From DATHGT01 sp035317605 (GTDB lineage Bacteria; Methylomirabilota; Methylomirabilia; Rokubacteriales; CSP1-6), in assembly GCA_035317605.1 (NCBI GenBank), contig DATHGT010000296.1, positions 1-9,259 of the forward strand: a stretch of DNA of 9,259 nt, in the 5' to 3' direction. The position numbers were made by a program, and so were the translations under genes. Within the stretch, counting starts at the first letter, position 1. Every line of letters begins with the position of its first letter. Positions 7,101 through 9,259 of the stretch are shown here, piece after piece. The notes beneath the pieces were generated by a model. It ran no database searches. It was not told where the DNA came from and saw only the letters and a list, made by a program, of their open reading frames with translations.

Positions 7101-7384
7101 GACCACATTCGTTCAGCGCCGGCGGGAAGATCGGTCTGGACGGCGAGCCGGCGCCCGCCATCGACCAGTTGATACGGAACCTCGACGCCGCGAGCGTCAA
7201 TGAGCGACGTCGACGTCGGATCGATCGCTTCGGGGAGGTCGAAGTCGATGATCTGCTCAGGATGCGAGACGCCGAAGACTTCCTTGATCGAAAACGTCCG
7301 ATTCGAAGCCGTAAGGGGAGACGCTGAGCTACCTGCCGTCGCCAGCAGGAGCAATGTCAGCATCGGGAGCGCCGCGATCCTCAT
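4160..7384 (-). CDS. Secreted heparinase II/III-like polysaccharide lyase (1074 aa)
   Basis: The protein probably cleaves an acidic polysaccharide by beta-elimination, in the periplasm or outside the cell. The ATG at 7384 is chosen because it gives a signal peptide: MRIA, a hydrophobic core LPMLTLLLLATAG, then SSASP with a likely cleavage after about residue 21. It follows the previous stop by 10 bases. The N-terminal 400 residues look beta-rich. The middle, about 440-750, is helical with phrases such as RFGYWHGGLEMM (515-526) and EHGLNLGTANMPVQQQGYRN (571-590), as in the alpha/alpha toroid of these lyases. Residues 786-809 contain DHRHDDHGSVVIYALGAPLSIDWGS, matching the HxHxDxGS...G.PLxxDxG heart of the heparinase II/III C-terminal domain. 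A beta-sandwich-like tail follows to 1074. It is longer than typical members (roughly 550-800 aa). Lyases of this fold are frequent in exopolysaccharide loci for trimming or clearing the product. The substrate is unknown. Confidence 0.82.
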   Translation of the reverse strand: MRIAALPMLTLLLLATAGSSASPLTASNRTFSIKEVFGVSHPEQIIDFDLPEAIDPTSTSLIDARGVEVPYQLVDGGRRLAVQTDLPAGAERMWSIVRGRRPGMTPSRPVYLRRAGRFYEVTNGIVGARIIAGAEDWEGTPAPVQGLRMRDGTWTGQGPNVLQVRATRTRSIAVRVLEEGPLKVVMEVFYSFDRPEYVYGQQKVASAGRGFYVSTITVEAGHPSILFEESTDMDLSYSIDVYDALHPTHARYRGHLARARQYGYEPDGQTYRVGHTRPALDAQVDLRYDRPMASQYVSNEGGWRWMSVWDPWAADTGWYWQLFDEQAPAHANLLGIFAGRASRALGAAFSGVGIYTSLPGNGKGRQAGLTVQSYRRSADGRVFPRTRFQWGLFLGTKADLAPPDQVQPVNRQMNLHAGVGLAKIHRYALQFPDQARGYGSPYMDAESVKRVRARLRVDRAYHRELYSAEPSSRALMDMWTDTTGNKAREALKAVTDVAKDLLEDLVNGPGTYSFRFGYWHGGLEMMRKGLWLDQLLGSPVLTAEERARAKATAVLFANVLWDDDFVPLFTEHGLNLGTANMPVQQQGYRNFYALWLAEHPDMRYHAAGVAARVTNVVKTIVNEHGAEMSAPHYIGASFAPTLNMLLQLKQLGEPDPFGAEPRLAKFAEFYLNLLTPPEPRVGGRRAVISLGDSSTEPSELYGVLGTGFRHADPRLSARLMAAWQAAGRPHSGFFGSTLLTIDDGLPAADPRLGDAAFPGYYTVLRHGWGTPDETAVWVVNGDFYSDHRHDDHGSVVIYALGAPLSIDWGSLYTPQAGGAYMHSAVVMEDSLRHPWDGDSVPLNSGRGWAVSTQDRFVSFQDGAHVRSRFSRSGASWTRAITMIRVEPNHPVIVIRDSFEGIGAAAPKIVTLNLMATGDVGTPAGPMRPPPRAHPAREHDVKDPTHQLPSVAPSLALDPGVTRFEFSGRHGVDWDVYHVASGAQTAVIGHWSAVPWGGFITDKPESQYILRVRGTGTFTSVIVPWRRGERPAGLHVTGQPDALVIDTGTTTTRIAPTGYVSTTSRGTVERTFGPK

Positions 7385-7394
7385 CGGCCCAGGC

Positions 7395-8315
7395 TCACTG
7401 GACGACGGACAGATACGTTGCGCTGGGGAACTGTCCTGGAGCCACCTCCAGCCCTTCGTCATCGGTGGCCGGCTGATACGCCGGAAGGAGCCGCTGCAAT
7501 TCACGAGACGCTCGATAGTGGAGCATGGACAGCGCGGCGCACAATCTAACATGGGAGTTCTGCACGAGGTAGGCGTGAAGCAGCGCGCTCTCGTGTGGAA
7601 AGAAGAGCGACTCCTTCAAGATGTGGCGATCGTAGTCGTACGGAAAATAGATATCGTGAAAGTGAATCCATGAGCCCGTCTTGAGCCTGGGCAAGAACTC
7701 CAGGATGATCCGACTGACTTCGCCAGTCGGCCCGAGGGTGTGCGAAGAATCGACGAAAAAGAACGCCTGCTCCGGCAGCGTCTCCACGATGGAGTTGTCC
7801 ACGGTCTGGGCTTTGCTCGTGATCAACTGTAGGGAACCCTCTCGTTCCCTCGCTTTGAGGTATCCCGTTGGGTATGGTTCAACACATTGAAGTCGTGGCA
7901 CGTAGCCAGCGTCCTTCGCGGCCCTCAGGATGACCGCGGTCGACACCCCGCATCCGATTTGAAAAATGTGAGACGGTCGCTTGTTGCGAATGAACGCATA
8001 GAGCATCTCCGCCTCGACAGATCCATAGCCGTCACTGCCTGCCTCTTCGCATGCGTCGGCGTGGATCCGGGCCGTTCTCAAGCGTTCGGTGATCTCGGGC
8101 GTGCAGCACTCTACGAGGAATTGCAACTGCTCGGCGACCGCAACGCCTTGAATTCCGACCATGGTGAACGGGCGCTTCCACGCCGATTCCCGCCTCAGAA
8201 GGCGGATGTCCGGAATCTCCGAGTAAAAGTGCCGGGGCAGGACATCGAGTTTGAGCCGCTGTCCGGCTTCGAAGACACGTCGCCAGAGTCGTTTGGCGGT
8301 TTCGCGGGAACGCAC
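7395..8315 (-). CDS. Class I SAM-dependent methyltransferase, Methyltransf_24 type (306 aa)
   Basis: Residues 117-129 (IFQIGCGVSTAVI) form the SAM-binding loop. LQCVEPYP at 142-149 gives the acidic ribose contact, and FFFVDSSHTLG at 185-195 with WIHFHDIYFPYDY at 216-228 match the DxxH and HDI segments typical of Methyltransf_24-like enzymes found in polysaccharide and natural-product clusters. No signal peptide or membrane segment is seen, so it should be cytoplasmic. The GTG at 8315 is the first start after the upstream stop (TAG at 8334-8332, a 16-base gap). No strong ribosome-binding site is visible, and a later start is possible because the N-terminal 50 residues are basic and weakly conserved. 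It differs from the three FkbM proteins in lacking a DIEGAE motif, so it probably modifies another position or substrate. Confidence 0.83.
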   Translation of the reverse strand: MRSRETAKRLWRRVFEAGQRLKLDVLPRHFYSEIPDIRLLRRESAWKRPFTMVGIQGVAVAEQLQFLVECCTPEITERLRTARIHADACEEAGSDGYGSVEAEMLYAFIRNKRPSHIFQIGCGVSTAVILRAAKDAGYVPRLQCVEPYPTGYLKAREREGSLQLITSKAQTVDNSIVETLPEQAFFFVDSSHTLGPTGEVSRIILEFLPRLKTGSWIHFHDIYFPYDYDRHILKESLFFPHESALLHAYLVQNSHVRLCAALSMLHYRASRELQRLLPAYQPATDDEGLEVAPGQFPSATYLSVVQ

Positions 8316-8331
8316 GTGACGGCGAGTCTTT

Positions 8332-9207
8332 CTACGCCCGCTGGGCGACGAGCATCTCGCCGCCTGTGGTCAGGATCTCAGTGAGGGGGTTTCCCCCCCG
8401 GACGAAGTCTTCGAGCCGAAAGATCCGAAACCCCCAGTCCCGAAGGAGACACTGAGCGTCACCCGGTGCCCCGCCAGGCATACGTGCCTCCGCCCAGTCG
8501 ATGAACTCGAACACGACGACCGGAGGATTGGCCCCTCGCAAGAGATGCTCGGCCCCCCTCAGTGCCTTGGCCTCGAACCCCTCTACGTCGATCTTGAGCA
8601 CATCCACGCGTTGGATAGAGGCCCCCGTTAGTATGTCGTCCAACGGCCGACCCACGACCGCCGACGGCCGGGCGTAAAATTGCGCGCCCATCGAGCCCAT
8701 GCCGAAGTGGTCGATCGGCGCTTCGTAGAAGTCGACCTCACCTTCCGCGTCGGTCGCGGCGGCCGCGACACAGTGCACGTTGCCGAGCGCGTTCGCGGCG
8801 ACGTTCCGGGACAAATATCGAATGATGCGCGTCGACGCCTCGACGGCGATCACCCGCCCCGTTGGTGAGATCGCCTGTGCGACGGGGATCGTCAGGGCGC
8901 CGACGCTGGCGCCCACGTCGACGAAGACAGCGTCCGGCTGGCGAGTCTGCAGGTGACCCACAATGAACGACAGCACGTCAGGCTCGTACACGCCATCGAT
9001 CAGGAGGTGAAACGCGATCGGCTCGGCCAGGGACGGCAGCGAGAAGTGGAGGCCGAAGCGATCGACGAGCTCCGCCTCGCCCGCGATATCGTCGTGCGTC
9101 ATCAGCCAGCGCGCCAGGCGCGTCTTCCCTCGAGTACCGGGCGGCAAAAAGCGGAGAAATCGAACGATACCGCTGGCCGCGGCATCGCGCTCGACTGCGC
9201 GTTTCAA
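8332..9207 (-). CDS. FkbM-family SAM-dependent methyltransferase (291 aa or longer)
   Basis: VFVDVGASVGALTI at residues 94-107 is motif I, AVEAS at 121-125 gives the ribose-binding glutamate, and VLKIDVEGFEAKAL at 203-216 is the family's DxEGxE signature. FEFIDW at 233-238 follows where a conserved acidic strand is usual. The product is a cytoplasmic methyltransferase of unknown acceptor, probably a sugar given its neighbours. The start is uncertain. The TTG at 9207 is the first start-like codon in frame, but the frame is open from there to the window edge with no in-frame ATG or GTG, so the real start may lie outside. The first ATG inside, at residue 36, would also leave all motifs intact. 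Its GC content and codon use look like those of the rest of the operon. Confidence 0.85.
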   Translation of the reverse strand: MKRAVERDAAASGIVRFLRFLPPGTRGKTRLARWLMTHDDIAGEAELVDRFGLHFSLPSLAEPIAFHLLIDGVYEPDVLSFIVGHLQTRQPDAVFVDVGASVGALTIPVAQAISPTGRVIAVEASTRIIRYLSRNVAANALGNVHCVAAAATDAEGEVDFYEAPIDHFGMGSMGAQFYARPSAVVGRPLDDILTGASIQRVDVLKIDVEGFEAKALRGAEHLLRGANPPVVVFEFIDWAEARMPGGAPGDAQCLLRDWGFRIFRLEDFVRGGNPLTEILTTGGEMLVAQRA

Positions 9208-9259
9208 TCCTTCATTCCCGGCACCGGCGACTGGGAGGAAAGCGCCTCGGTCTGCCTCG

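Noticed and set aside
7385..7552. Upstream extension of the lyase reading frame
   Set aside because: It overlaps the preceding methyltransferase and would bury the signal peptide that begins at the ATG at 7384.
1..9259. CRISPR arrays, tRNA or rRNA genes, riboswitches
   Set aside because: No regularly spaced repeats, cloverleaf-like segments or rRNA-like sequences were seen on reading either strand.

Overview
The window is high-GC DNA (strongly G/C-biased third codon positions). It looks like an accessory exopolysaccharide or surface-glycan locus of a Gram-negative or other GC-rich environmental bacterium. An acidobacterial or proteobacterial host would fit, but nothing here fixes the taxon. 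All convincing genes lie on the minus strand, so transcription runs from base 9259 towards base 1.

Region 9207 to 1443 reads as one tightly packed operon. In transcriptional order it holds: an FkbM-family methyltransferase whose true start may lie beyond the window edge; a second class I SAM methyltransferase of the Methyltransf_24 type; a very large secreted heparinase II/III-like polysaccharide lyase (1074 aa with a signal peptide); a short ORF resembling the tail of an SDR-type NAD-dependent sugar epimerase; a second FkbM methyltransferase; a 170-aa protein with faint similarity to the glutaminase domain of asparagine synthase; a third FkbM methyltransferase; and the first 37 codons of another methyltransferase. 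Neighbouring genes overlap by 4 bases (ATGA or GTGA) at three junctions and lie 10 to 27 bases apart elsewhere, so they are probably co-transcribed and partly translationally coupled. The likely theme is building and tailoring a methylated extracellular glycan, with the lyase trimming or clearing it in the periplasm or outside the cell. No glycosyltransferase, flippase or polymerase is visible, so the core of the pathway must lie outside the window.

The operon stops abruptly. The last methyltransferase fragment breaks off just after SAM motif I. About 100 bases of unassigned DNA follow, then a decayed IS1182-like insertion sequence (about 1341 to 147). Its transposase carries a -1 frameshift near base 735 and loses its C-terminus at about base 147, where unrelated sequence (1-146), perhaps part of a second mobile element, takes over. 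The low-coordinate end is therefore a mobile-element scar bordering the glycan operon, and the two gene fragments within the operon suggest further rearrangement.

No RNA gene, CRISPR array, clear promoter or convincing terminator was seen.
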